Shown here piece by piece: positions 27,231 to 36,549 of a stretch of 64,000 nt of DNA. The stretch lies in NCBI GenBank assembly GCA_036504445.1, contig DASXVE010000025.1, positions 1 to 64,000 of the forward strand. Reading direction: 5' to 3'. Made by a program: the position numbers and the translations under genes. How positions within the stretch are numbered: the first letter of the stretch is position 1; every line of letters begins with the position of its first letter. The notes under the pieces were generated by a model that was not told the DNA's origin, made no database searches, and saw only the letters and a program-made list of their open reading frames with translations. Origin of the DNA: Candidatus Aquicultor sp. Lineage in GTDB: Bacteria; Actinomycetota; Aquicultoria; Aquicultorales; Aquicultoraceae.

Positions 27231-27723
27231 GGTTTCCCGTCCTTTCATATGCCTGGCGAAACTTTACTAGCGACCGGGCAATCGTGGTGCCAATGGATGA
27301 CTCTTTTATTCCGGTAACCTGCGCAATCTCGCTATAGCTGAAACCGGAGAACTTGAGTACCAGGCACGTGCGGTCCCGGTCGTCGAGCGTTCGCAGTGCG
27401 GCGCGCGCCTCCGCCGCTTCGCTCGTGCGTAAAAAATCCTCTTCAAAAACATCGCGTACGAACCCTTGGGCTTCTTCGCGTTTCTTACGGTTTTTCTCGC
27501 CCCGCAGGTGGTTGTAGGCAAGATTCGTTGAGACTTTCATGAGCCACCCGGAAAGGTTCGTGAACTCACGGGGCGGATTCTCGTAGAGTTTAATAAACGT
27601 CTCCTGCGCGATATCCTCGGCTAGCGTCTTGTTACCTGTCAGGAGTATAAGGTGCCGAAGTACATGCTGGTAATTTGCAGTGAACAACTCTTTGAAATCG
27701 AAATCATCCGGCGCTATAGTCAT
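27220..27723 (-). CDS. ECF-type RNA polymerase sigma factor
   Basis: A 167-residue sigma factor: region 2 (NYQHVLRHLILLTGNKTLAE, DIAQETFIKLYENP, SGWLMKVSTNLAYNHLRG) and region 4 (LDDRDRTCLVLKFSGFSYSE, IAQVTGIKESSIGTTIARSL). It directs polymerase to an envelope or stress regulon and is paired with the overlapping anti-sigma gene. The frame stays open to a TTG at 27774, but region 2 fits ATG 27723 and a GGAACC box lies at 27780-27785, suggesting an autoregulated promoter; its spacing to CGT is longer than usual, so this is tentative. Confidence 0.88.
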   Translation of the reverse strand: MTIAPDDFDFKELFTANYQHVLRHLILLTGNKTLAEDIAQETFIKLYENPPREFTNLSGWLMKVSTNLAYNHLRGEKNRKKREEAQGFVRDVFEEDFLRTSEAAEARAALRTLDDRDRTCLVLKFSGFSYSEIAQVTGIKESSIGTTIARSLVKFRQAYERTGNHVL

Positions 27724-27907
27724 ATGTTCTTTGTGCCTGTTGTTCTGTAAAACCACGAGATCCCGTACCCCCAATATTTGGTTCCATAACTATAACACCA
27801 TGGGGTAGACGAATGTGACAACAAAACCGTCAAAAAGCGGTGAAAAATTTGCGGAGTGGATACGCGTATATTATAGCCGGTGTGTCGGCAAGAATTAGAC
27901 GGGGCGA

Positions 27908-28192
27908 TTATCGTTTTTTCTTGGTGTTTTTCGCATTCTCAAGCGTGGCTTTAACGGCTTTATCGAACGCCCAGATTGAAAGGGCGATTATCGGCGAGGC
28001 TACTATCATAGCGCCACCGAAGAGCGCCACCCAGCCATAGGGTGATCCGGTAAGCGCAACGACAAAACTTTTATTGCCGGAAAACACGCCGGCGAACCGG
28101 CCGAAGATAACAAATATGGCAAGTCCTAAGAAAAAGGATGCCAAGAACATAATAAGTGCGCTTTTACCCGGTGAAATATTCTGCGGTATCAT
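27908..28192 (-). CDS. Small two-helix membrane protein, hypothetical
   Basis: A 94-residue protein with two or three hydrophobic segments (ALIMFLASFFLGLAIFVIFG; WVALFGGAMIVASPIIALSI) and a basic tail ENAKNTKKKR. I do not recognise a family. A GGAAG site precedes the ATG. It lies downstream of an RNA methyltransferase-divergent gap and on the same strand as the genes around it. Confidence 0.6.
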   Translation of the reverse strand: MIPQNISPGKSALIMFLASFFLGLAIFVIFGRFAGVFSGNKSFVVALTGSPYGWVALFGGAMIVASPIIALSIWAFDKAVKATLENAKNTKKKR

Positions 28193-28253
28193 ATCTTACT
28201 TCCCTCTGATGTTTGTACCCGAAATAAAGTAAAAAGACAATATTGGAGAGGGC

Positions 28254-29441
28254 TTAATACAGCTCAAATTTAAGAAGTCGTGACTCAATCGGCCCGTTAA
28301 AGAGGACGATCCGCTGCGATGCCTTCAACCCAATAGCCTTGGCGAGATCGGGGTTGCCGGTAAACACATAGCCGGTGTATCCCTTGCACCGCTGCTTGAA
28401 CACATCGCCGATCAATTTATAGAGCCCTTCAAGCTGCTGCTTATCGCCAATGCGCTCGCCATAGGGTGGATTGAGGACGATTATGCCGGGGCCGGGGGGC
28501 GGCGTAAAATCGGCAAGATCTTTGCGGATGAACGGCACGAAGTCAACGCCCGCAGCTCGCGCGTTAGTCATGGCGGCGCGAATCGCTCTGGACGAGGCAT
28601 CATAGCCCCGAATAGTCGTGCGGGCATGCCCCTTGCGCTGTGCTTCGGCATCCTTCAGCAGGCTCTTCCAAAGGCCTGCATCAAAATCGAGCCAGCGTTG
28701 AAACCCGAATGTCTTATGGATAAGCCCCGGGGCGATATTCGCGGCCTTGAGCGCCGCTTCGATTACAATCGTGCCCGAACCGCACATCGGGTCGATGAAC
28801 GGACTCCTCATGTCCCATTCGGTATACTCGACAATCGCCGCAGCCAACGTTTCTTTTAGCGGCGCCTCGACCGGCTCAACCCGGTAGCCCCGTTTATGCA
28901 GGCTCTCCCCCGACGAATCGAGGCTGATGGTGCACTCATTGTTTACTATATGGATATTGATGCGAAGATCGGGGTCGGCCGTATCCACGCTCGGGCGGCT
29001 GCCGAGCAGCTCGCGGAGCTGGTCGACAATAGCGTCCTTGGCTTTCAATGCGGCATATTTCGAGTGTTTAATGGCCGAATCGCGCACGTTGGCATCTATC
29101 GCCAGGGTCATTTTCGGTGTCAGATACCGGCGCCAGTCGATACGGCGCATACCCTCGTAAAGCTCGTCGTCGGAGCGGCAGATAAATTCGCGAACCGGCA
29201 AGAGAATCCGGTTTGCAGTTCGAAGCCACAGATTTGCCCGGTACATGTCGGCCTTTGTGCCGGTAAATGAGACACCGCCGGCGTCTTGCCGTACGTCCTT
29301 CATGCCAAGCGCTGTAAGCTCACCTGCCAAAACCGGCTCGACACCCTTGGCGGCAGACACAAAAAGGCGTAAGTTATTGGGGTTAGTTGTTTTGTTGTTG
29401 TTTGGTCCGCTATTCCTACTATGCGGTCTTTTTTCCGCCAT
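28254..29441 (-). CDS. THUMP-domain rRNA methyltransferase (RlmL/YpsC-like)
   Basis: A 395-residue SAM-dependent RNA methyltransferase. Residues about 30-190 form the N-terminal ferredoxin-like and THUMP region (VEPVLAGELTALGMKDVRQD); the Rossmann domain follows with DPMCGSGTIVIEAALKAANI and the N6/N2-type catalytic motif NPPYGER. Family members methylate 23S rRNA guanines. The frame is open for 61 codons upstream, but ATG 29441 has AAGGAT before it and the extra part is Asp/Thr-rich and unlike the family. Confidence 0.9.
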   Translation of the reverse strand: MAEKRPHSRNSGPNNNKTTNPNNLRLFVSAAKGVEPVLAGELTALGMKDVRQDAGGVSFTGTKADMYRANLWLRTANRILLPVREFICRSDDELYEGMRRIDWRRYLTPKMTLAIDANVRDSAIKHSKYAALKAKDAIVDQLRELLGSRPSVDTADPDLRINIHIVNNECTISLDSSGESLHKRGYRVEPVEAPLKETLAAAIVEYTEWDMRSPFIDPMCGSGTIVIEAALKAANIAPGLIHKTFGFQRWLDFDAGLWKSLLKDAEAQRKGHARTTIRGYDASSRAIRAAMTNARAAGVDFVPFIRKDLADFTPPPGPGIIVLNPPYGERIGDKQQLEGLYKLIGDVFKQRCKGYTGYVFTGNPDLAKAIGLKASQRIVLFNGPIESRLLKFELY

Positions 29442-29629
29442 GTTATCCTTTTCCGTAACCGTCTTCGTTGCAGTCGTGCTGTCTTTACTATCGTTGCCGT
29501 CTTCGCTATCTTCGCAAACTTCTCGCTCGTCATTCCAAGATATTTCGAAGTTAATATACCCTGTTGATTGTAAACGGCCTGCTTGGATAGAGCAAGCAAT
29601 TAAACTGTGTGCGTTAGCGCGCATCTACC

Positions 29630-30913
29630 TTACCTTACCGCTTTTGTTGCGACCTGGCCCTGGCCGTAGGCGATCGTCGCCTCTTCGCGGTGTGAATACC
29701 GTTTATATCTGTCCTGATAAGTGATCACGACGCGGTATTTCACGCCTTTCTTAACCGCTACTTTTACCGGGAACGACCAGTACGGCGTGGCCCCGGGCAT
29801 AGAACCGGCACGCTGGCGCTTCGTCGAATATATGAGCTTGCCGTTTGCCGCATACACAGCCGTGGTAACGTCCCCCATTGCCTGGATATTTCCGGTGCTC
29901 TTGAGATAATGGCGAATGAGAAGGCCCTTGCTGGTAAAACCCACCTTCCCTGTTGCTGCCGCGCTGAAATCGGTTCTAACCGCGCTCCCGTCTGAGACCG
30001 CCGCCCAGTTTATGGATTGGGACGCGAGCTCTTTTGCCGTATCGGCGTAAGAAGCGAGGCGCGAGTGCCACCAGAAATCCATAACCTTAAAGGTGAAATA
30101 GACTAATTTGCCTTTGCCGTACTGCCCCGCCCACAGCGCCGGCGTCCCATTCGAGTACCACATAACCGGCGCCACATTTTTATTAACCGTACCAGGGAGC
30201 GCCTGGGTGTAAACAACACCGGCGGCCTGCGGCTCGACCAGTGTGATCGAGCTGTCGTCGAGCGTGCTTTTGGTCGCGTTGATAATCGGATGTGTTGAAG
30301 TGCGGCTCGAGACCGTGAAACCCGAATCGAACGGGTCGTTGATAAAACGAATCTGCAAGAGCTCGCTGATCGGGCCCCACTCCCACGCATCGTGGGCAAA
30401 ATAGCGGATATAGAGGCCGAACGGCGGGTAGACGCGCGAAATATCAAAGAGCATAACGGCCGAGCCGCCCTGCCCCACATAGTCGCGCACCGTGGCCCCC
30501 TGGGCCTCATCCATCATAAACATCCATGGGAACACGACAACCGGGTATTGCTGAAGCGTCGCCAGACTCTTGAGGTCGGAATCGCTCACCTTCACGACAT
30601 CATAGCCCCGTTTCTCAAGCATGTTGTAGACTATGGTCTCGCGTTCGATAACCGCAACCTGGCCCATGTTGCTTCCCGGATGCGTTTTCTGTTTGCCCGA
30701 TTCCTCGGTTTGGTACGAGAAGACAACCCCGATTTTACCGGTCGCCTGCTCGAGGCCCGATGCCGCCGGCTTGCCGGACATCGATAGTGCCGGGATAACC
30801 GCCCCCCGGGCCTCACGTGGTGATGTTGCGGCAGCCAGCGCAAACGCCAGGAATAAAACGCAAATCAACCACAACACCAGATCAACTTTTGTGGTATCAT
30901 CCAATCGCCTCAT
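29630..30913 (-). CDS. Exported protein with GATase1-like domain, hypothetical
   Basis: A 427-residue secreted protein; signal peptide near the N-terminus (VDLVLWLICVLFLAFALAAA). Residues about 60-310 resemble the class I glutamine-amidotransferase-like fold used by secreted ThuA-like and trimerisation domains: IGVVFSYQTEESG, then YPVVVFPWMFMMDEAQGATV and GQYGKGKLVYFTFKVMDFWW. I see no catalytic Cys/His pair, so binding rather than catalysis is likely. A beta-rich region ends the protein. Start 30913 (MRRLDDTTK) follows AAGGGAGGA. Confidence 0.68.
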   Translation of the reverse strand: MRRLDDTTKVDLVLWLICVLFLAFALAAATSPREARGAVIPALSMSGKPAASGLEQATGKIGVVFSYQTEESGKQKTHPGSNMGQVAVIERETIVYNMLEKRGYDVVKVSDSDLKSLATLQQYPVVVFPWMFMMDEAQGATVRDYVGQGGSAVMLFDISRVYPPFGLYIRYFAHDAWEWGPISELLQIRFINDPFDSGFTVSSRTSTHPIINATKSTLDDSSITLVEPQAAGVVYTQALPGTVNKNVAPVMWYSNGTPALWAGQYGKGKLVYFTFKVMDFWWHSRLASYADTAKELASQSINWAAVSDGSAVRTDFSAAATGKVGFTSKGLLIRHYLKSTGNIQAMGDVTTAVYAANGKLIYSTKRQRAGSMPGATPYWSFPVKVAVKKGVKYRVVITYQDRYKRYSHREEATIAYGQGQVATKAVR

Positions 30914-31142
30914 GTATCCTCCCTTAAGACTAGAATAAAAAACACCTGGTTCGTGTGTTTGTGGAAAGTGCTTGTATTGCTTATTTTGCATGATAAAGAT
31001 GCGGCTCGTAGTGCAGGTATGAATTACTAATAATTACCATATGATACTATTAATATCGGTGGCTCCCTTGCAAACCTATAGGCTAATTAGCTATCGTATG
31101 GTGGGTTTGAATTGGATATTAGAATTTGGGGATTTAAAGCAT

Positions 31143-32510
31143 ATGGCTCAACAACGACGAAGAAATAATCAGAAGACAGGCGGCAAACCGTTGCCGGAAA
31201 ATGTAGTGCTGGTTGCAGGGCCGCCGGCTTACGGCGGATACACGATCGGCCGCATTCCGGCGGAAGTAGAACGCAGTGACGAAGAGCAGCCCGGCGGCGA
31301 ACCTCGTAGTAAAGTCGCGCTCATTCGAGGTGCGATTCCCGGCGAGCTTGTCGAAGTATCCGCCATCGAAGAAAAGAAAGATTACTACATCGCCCAGGTC
31401 GACCGTATCATCGAGCCCTCACCCTACCGCGTGCGCCCGAAGTACGGGTACTGCACGGGCTGCCAGCTCGAATATATCGCCTATGACAAGCAAGTAGAGA
31501 TTAAGCAAGACGTGCTTGCCGACGCCTTGCGGCGCATCGGCGGTCTCAATATTGTGCTTGACGAGCCGCTTGCGCTCAAAGAAAGCGCCTGGCACTACCG
31601 CTACCGAGCACAGTTTAAGCTGCAGGATGGCAAAATCGGCTTTTTTAAAGAGCGCACCAATGAAGTAACCGATATGGAGTATAGTCCGCTTCTTATCGAA
31701 CCGATCAATATCGGGCTTAAGCGCACACATGATGCACTGCACAAGCAGCCGAAGCTTTTTGAGGGTGTGACCGAGATTCATATAGCGTACGGGGACGGCC
31801 TGTTCGCCACGATAAAAACTAATCCGGCGGCAGACGTGCCGAACAGGCACTGGGACGAGCTGGCGCACGCCATGATTAATTACGATTTCAGAGGTATCCT
31901 CATCGAAACCGGTACACGCAACCAGCGGAAATCTCTGGCATTCGGCGAGGAATTCCTGGTGCTAAAACTGGACCCGATTACCTATACCGTATCGCCGAAC
32001 AGCTTCTTCCAGAGCAACTGGCTGCTTAATCAAAAACTGGTCGCGCTGATCCGGGAGAAACTCCGGCCGCTCCATGTGCGGCGCGTGCTCGACCTTTATT
32101 CGGGCGCCGGCAACTTTGCGCTTCCGGTCGCTCTTGATGCTGGTTATGTGGTTGCCGTCGAAGAAAACCCTGTCGCGGTTAAGGACGGTTTGCGCAATCT
32201 GTCTATCAACAAGATCGAAAATGTGGAGTTTGTGCGTTCATCAGCCGAGGACTTCGATATAGAAGGCTTGATCCCGCTCGATGTTGTGCTCCTCGACCCG
32301 CCGCGCGCGGGTGTCTCACCTACCTTGATTGACGGGTTGATAGAAGCTAGTCCCCAACGTATCGTCTACGTGTCGTGCAACCCGTCGACATTCGCGCGTG
32401 ACCTGAAGAAACTTATCGCTAATTACGAGGTAGAATCGGTCCGCCTTGTCGATTTCTTCCCGCAGACGTACCATATCGAAGCGGTCGGCTTCTTAAATAG
32501 AAGATGGTAA
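31143..32510 (+). CDS. TrmA/RlmD-family RNA (uracil-5)-methyltransferase
   Basis: A 455-residue enzyme: N-terminal TRAM-like OB fold (about 15-80), central domain and SAM domain with LDLYSGAGNFALPVA, LLDPPRAGVS and catalytic Cys in VYVSCNPSTFARD. It makes m5U in 23S rRNA or tRNA. The RlmD/RumA iron-sulphur cluster normally needs four Cys; here only YCTGCQ is left, the preceding Cys is Tyr/Gly and the distal one is Ser (EYSPLLIEP), so the cluster may be absent. Start ATG 31143 (MAQQRRRNN) is chosen over an upstream ATG that gives an odd N-terminus. Confidence 0.9.
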   Translation: MAQQRRRNNQKTGGKPLPENVVLVAGPPAYGGYTIGRIPAEVERSDEEQPGGEPRSKVALIRGAIPGELVEVSAIEEKKDYYIAQVDRIIEPSPYRVRPKYGYCTGCQLEYIAYDKQVEIKQDVLADALRRIGGLNIVLDEPLALKESAWHYRYRAQFKLQDGKIGFFKERTNEVTDMEYSPLLIEPINIGLKRTHDALHKQPKLFEGVTEIHIAYGDGLFATIKTNPAADVPNRHWDELAHAMINYDFRGILIETGTRNQRKSLAFGEEFLVLKLDPITYTVSPNSFFQSNWLLNQKLVALIREKLRPLHVRRVLDLYSGAGNFALPVALDAGYVVAVEENPVAVKDGLRNLSINKIENVEFVRSSAEDFDIEGLIPLDVVLLDPPRAGVSPTLIDGLIEASPQRIVYVSCNPSTFARDLKKLIANYEVESVRLVDFFPQTYHIEAVGFLNRRW

Positions 32511-32539
32511 CAACGGCTATCGCGCTGAAATCCGCCACA

Positions 32540-32567
32540 GAAAAAGCGCCCTCGTAAGGACGCTTTT
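32540..32567 (+). terminator. Terminator after the RNA methyltransferase
   Basis: AAAAAGCG and CGCTTTTT pair around a 12-base loop; it is symmetric and also fits the facing SLH gene. Confidence 0.75.
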
Positions 32568-32592
32568 TGTAATGCAATATTTTGTGCGGCGT

Positions 32593-33609
32593 CTACTCGC
32601 CGACCAACCTTGCGATTATCTTGACGGCCTCAGCGCGTGTTGCCGTATTTGCGGGTCTGAACGTCCCGTCGGCGTATCCGCTGACGATTCCCGCCTTAAC
32701 ACAGGCGGTAATGTAGTCGCTAGCCCAGTTCTTATTGATATCTTTCAGCGAGCTGGTGCCCGGTGAGAGACCTAATACTTCGGCGATTACCTTGGTAATC
32801 TCTGCTCTGGTTATTTTTTTATTGGGACCGAACGTTCCATCCGTATAGCCCGTGATAACGCCCCGGGACTTAGCGGTTTCGATATAACGGTACGCCCAGT
32901 TGTCGTAAGGAACATCGCTGAAGGATGCCTTTGCCGGGTCATCCAGCATGTAATCCATCGCGAAGCAGACCATCTTGGCGAATTCAGCCCGCGTTACCGA
33001 TGCGGCCGGGCTAAACGACCCGTCGCTATAACCGGAGATTATACCTTTACTAAACAACTTGGCGATGTATGCGTTCGCCCAATGTGACGCCGGGACATCG
33101 TTAAATAAAATCGGTGGCTTTTCGGCTGCCGATACCGGGCCCGTCATAGCACCTTCATTATCGGTTGTATCATAGGCCGACACCCAATAGTAATATGTGG
33201 TACCTGCTGATACATCCCGGTCGATGTAACTCAGATTGTCCTGCAACAAATTTGCGAGCTTAAACGCCTGGGTTGCATCGTTGGTCGTTGTGCGGTAGAT
33301 GCGATATCCCCAGAGGTCGTTCTCGGTATTTGCCTTCCACGAAACCGTTATCTGGCCTTCTCCTGCCGTTGCGGCGAGGCCTGTCGGCGCGGCCGGCGGT
33401 GCCGTATCCGTACTTAAAGCGCTATAACCGCTCGTTGCCATTGTCTTGGTGGTATTCCCCAACAGAACAGCATGTCCGCCATTCACTGATGATTGCACTG
33501 CGAACGCCGGCAGTACCGGCATAACGCAAAAACTTAGCATGATCGCGATACACGATATGAACGCTCTCCACAATACCGTAGGTTTGTTTGGTGTGGTATT
33601 ACTAATCAC
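32593..33609 (-). CDS. Surface protein with Fn3 and three SLH domains
   Basis: A 338-residue exported protein. Signal peptide to about 37; one fibronectin type III domain (about 70-160, PPAAPTGLAATAGEGQITVS); three SLH domains to the end (FNDVPASHWANAYIAKLF, GYSDGSFSPAASVTRAEFAK, GYTDGTFGPNKKITRAEITK, GYADGTFRPANTATRAEAVK). It resembles the C-terminal third of the large SLH protein at 21262 and likely binds the same wall polymer. Confidence 0.9.
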   Translation of the reverse strand: MISNTTPNKPTVLWRAFISCIAIMLSFCVMPVLPAFAVQSSVNGGHAVLLGNTTKTMATSGYSALSTDTAPPAAPTGLAATAGEGQITVSWKANTENDLWGYRIYRTTTNDATQAFKLANLLQDNLSYIDRDVSAGTTYYYWVSAYDTTDNEGAMTGPVSAAEKPPILFNDVPASHWANAYIAKLFSKGIISGYSDGSFSPAASVTRAEFAKMVCFAMDYMLDDPAKASFSDVPYDNWAYRYIETAKSRGVITGYTDGTFGPNKKITRAEITKVIAEVLGLSPGTSSLKDINKNWASDYITACVKAGIVSGYADGTFRPANTATRAEAVKIIARLVGE

Positions 33610-33753
33610 GACAATTGCCTCCTCTATCAGCAGAACTCGTGCTCTATGCGCTTTTTAGCGCGAGCGCAAGCCCAGTTCAACGTTCCCACTAGAAGTATCG
33701 GCTCCAGGGCATACGACTTTACAAAAATGGCAGGCAGCATCGGCGACACGGCA

Positions 33754-34791
33754 CTACCTGAAATCGCGGATGGTGTTTACCAGCATATCGCCTGAGAACG
33801 AGACTCGTTTGAGGACAAGATGCGAGGTAATGTCGCCCATCGTATGGTATACCGGGTCTGTTTCGCAACAAAACCAGACGCTTGGGATACCCGCCTTCTC
33901 GAACGGCTCGTGGTCGCTCCATTCGGGCGCTTTTTCGTAAACCATATCGACCCCGAGCAATTTCGCCTGGTTGATGAGCATGTTGCACACCGTTTTCGGG
34001 CCTTTTCCAAGCGAGCGGGCCCTGAACTGCGAGCCGTATCCCACCATGTCGACCGATATCATGCCGGCGATTTTGTTTATCTCGTTGGCGCTGAGCTGCT
34101 TCACGTAGTAGCGAGACCCGAGGTGGTGCTGGTCGAGCGCTTTGTTGCCGTACTCTTCGGCCCCGAACACCATAAGACGAAGCGTTACCGGCGGCGCCTG
34201 CTGTTTGAATATCCGGGCCAGCTCCAGCACGATTGCAACACCGAGCGCGTCGTCGTTCGCGCCAAGCGTGGTCGGCCGCGAATCGATGTGTCCGCCGATC
34301 AACAATATTTTCCCGGGACTTTTCGCCCCGGGGATATCGACTATGAGATTCTGGCACGGCTTGCCCGGCGGCAATGTGAACGGCTGCCTGGTCACGGCAT
34401 ATCCCATGCTTTTGAATTTCGATTCCGCGAAGGCGGCGGCGGCGCGCTCGTTTTTGCTGCCTTCCGCGCGGATGCCGAATGCGGTAATCGCCTTAACGTC
34501 GACCATGACGCGGTCGGTATCAAACGGGATCGGTTTAGTCTCCGCTGTCGTTGCCGTGGGCGCAAACGTCGTAGTTGTCGCCGATGCTTCGCTGGTAGCG
34601 CTTTGTTTGTTCGTGGTGCTCTGGGCTTGGCGCTCGGTTGTTATGGATGCCGTTCTGTTCGAAACCCTTTCCTGCGCGCACCCGCCTATTAATGCAGCGA
34701 ATACCATGCCAAGTAATGCAAGCAGTTGAAGACGGCGGGCGCCGGTTACATTATCTAACGCCCTGCAGTAACTTGATTTCTTCTGGCTCAT
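33754..34791 (-). CDS. M28-family zinc aminopeptidase-like lipoprotein
   Basis: A 345-residue exported peptidase. Signal peptide ends in lipobox LIGGC near residue 38, followed by a Thr/Ser-rich linker. The M28 domain covers about 100-345 with zinc ligands in LIGGHIDSRP, GANDDALG, FGAEEYG, SVDMVG and SDHEPFEKAGIP. Members cut N-terminal residues from peptides, so it probably works outside the membrane in peptide scavenging. It is a single gene; its start ATG follows AAAAGAGGTCGTGCA. Confidence 0.9.
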   Translation of the reverse strand: MSQKKSSYCRALDNVTGARRLQLLALLGMVFAALIGGCAQERVSNRTASITTERQAQSTTNKQSATSEASATTTTFAPTATTAETKPIPFDTDRVMVDVKAITAFGIRAEGSKNERAAAAFAESKFKSMGYAVTRQPFTLPPGKPCQNLIVDIPGAKSPGKILLIGGHIDSRPTTLGANDDALGVAIVLELARIFKQQAPPVTLRLMVFGAEEYGNKALDQHHLGSRYYVKQLSANEINKIAGMISVDMVGYGSQFRARSLGKGPKTVCNMLINQAKLLGVDMVYEKAPEWSDHEPFEKAGIPSVWFCCETDPVYHTMGDITSHLVLKRVSFSGDMLVNTIRDFR

Positions 34792-35085
34792 TGCACGACC
34801 TCTTTTACCTCATAAAATGTAGCATCAGCTGGCTGTCCCTAGACACCATAGCTACAGGCTATGCATAATAGCACAGCTTTGACATGCAGCAAAACCGGCC
34901 CCAGCATAATGGCACGAAATTATAGCTGGTTACTACTACATGAGCATATTATGGCACAACGCTATATGCCCTTCTACTTCTAGAGGCTCCCAGCTGGCGG
35001 CTACCGATAACTTGCCGATAATGGTATGATGTAGACGGCAGGCACCGATCACATCATTCAACATAACAACTGATACCAACCTGAT

Positions 35086-36549
35086 ATGTTTTCTATACCA
35101 CAAAATAACCGGCAGGCGCATAACGATTCAGGCAACACCCCCTCCAGGGTTCAAACGATGCCGCCTCGGTCGGAGCTCCCGGCGTTTCGAGTGATCAGGC
35201 GACTTGCGTTCGCCCTTATCTTCTTTGCCTTAATCGACATTCTTGTGGGACGTGCCGTAACACGTTCGATGACACCGGCGTTTGATAGCCAGTACCGTTT
35301 CAAAAGCGGCACCGATATTACGTCGCTTCGCCTCTACGTGGATCACATCGGGCAAATTCATGCTAACAACACGGACAATCGTAAAATCGTGGCGTTCTTA
35401 GGCGCATCGCCTACGTACGGCTACCGGATTAAGAATGCCCGCAACACGTACCCGTATGCGTTTGAATCTACGGTGAATACCCTGATGAGGAAGCCTGAGA
35501 AAACCCAAAAAGAAGTTTACCGGAATGCAGTGCAAACAGGTGCCGAAGCCGCTGCAGATTTAAAGCACAATATGGGTCCCCGAACTATCGGAGATATAGA
35601 TGATAAACCAGATACTAAAGTTGTTATACCCCCGGCTTATAATCAAAGCCCGAAGACAATTAAGGCCTACAACCTCGCATCGAACGGGCAGCTTGTGGCC
35701 GACCAGTATTATATCGCAAAAGCGCTCATAGGCAATGCGGACGCGTTTGTCATCCAGCTTAACTACCACACGTTTAACCCGCATGACGCAAACCGCCCGC
35801 ACATACGCTATGCCGACCTGCCCCACCGCCTCGGCGGGCCGGTCTCAAGCGGCGAGGCAAAAACGCTCGGCTCCACTAGAACGCTGGACCAGCGCGCGAA
35901 CGCGACACTCTCAAGCGCCCTATCGCGATACAGTTTCACCTTTGCCCAGCGTGACTATATTACGAGCACCGTGTTCGGCGGGTCGCCTAAAGCACTCTTT
36001 GCGCAACTTAACCCGGCCACGGCCGGTGCCGGTACGGATATAGTTGATGGTAAAACCACTCCGATTAACGGCGGTGCAGGCTCGAGCGCCGGCGGTGCTG
36101 AAGCAAACGCACTGGCCGGCGATACCGGTGAGAGCAGCAAGCCGTTTGATTCACTCTCGGCGGCGCAAAAACTTCTTATCATCAAGCGCTGCTCTCAGCT
36201 CTATGATTACAAAATCGACCCGAATGATAGCGAGATATTTTTCTTGAAGCGCCTGCTCGCGCTTCTGGCCGAACATAAAAAACGGGCGTTTTTCTTTATC
36301 GCGCCGCTTAACGTCCAGGCGCTCGACGAGTACGGCATCTATAGCTGGGATTCGTATGATGCCAACTCAAAAACCCTACGGTCAATCGTGGAGGCGCAAG
36401 GGTTCCCGTTTGCCGATGCTAACCTGGGGGCCGGCGTTGTCGCCGCCGATCAATTCTTCGATATCAGCCACACCACCGACGCCGGCGGCATTGCCTGCGG
36501 CAAGTGGATTACCGACCTAACCGCGGGCTACATCTGGGAGCGGCAATGA
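35086..36549 (+). CDS. SGNH/DltD-like acyl-handling protein
   Basis: A 487-residue protein with one N-terminal membrane helix (about 40-55, LAFALIFFALIDILVG). The rest is extracytoplasmic with an SGNH hydrolase pattern: block I FLGASPTYGYRIKN with Ser108 and block V DISH (Asp459, His462). A low-complexity Gly/Ala insertion lies at about 310-345. It is followed by an MBOAT gene with an ATGA overlap, the arrangement of DltB/DltD and AlgI/AlgX-type systems, in which the SGNH protein passes an acyl group to a wall or exopolymer. The start is uncertain; ATG 35158 is possible. Confidence 0.8.
   Translation: MFSIPQNNRQAHNDSGNTPSRVQTMPPRSELPAFRVIRRLAFALIFFALIDILVGRAVTRSMTPAFDSQYRFKSGTDITSLRLYVDHIGQIHANNTDNRKIVAFLGASPTYGYRIKNARNTYPYAFESTVNTLMRKPEKTQKEVYRNAVQTGAEAAADLKHNMGPRTIGDIDDKPDTKVVIPPAYNQSPKTIKAYNLASNGQLVADQYYIAKALIGNADAFVIQLNYHTFNPHDANRPHIRYADLPHRLGGPVSSGEAKTLGSTRTLDQRANATLSSALSRYSFTFAQRDYITSTVFGGSPKALFAQLNPATAGAGTDIVDGKTTPINGGAGSSAGGAEANALAGDTGESSKPFDSLSAAQKLLIIKRCSQLYDYKIDPNDSEIFFLKRLLALLAEHKKRAFFFIAPLNVQALDEYGIYSWDSYDANSKTLRSIVEAQGFPFADANLGAGVVAADQFFDISHTTDAGGIACGKWITDLTAGYIWERQ

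Noticed and set aside
30183-30938. Genes on the opposite strand of the exported GATase-like protein
   Set aside because: They are Arg/Pro-rich shadows of the real gene with no start signals.
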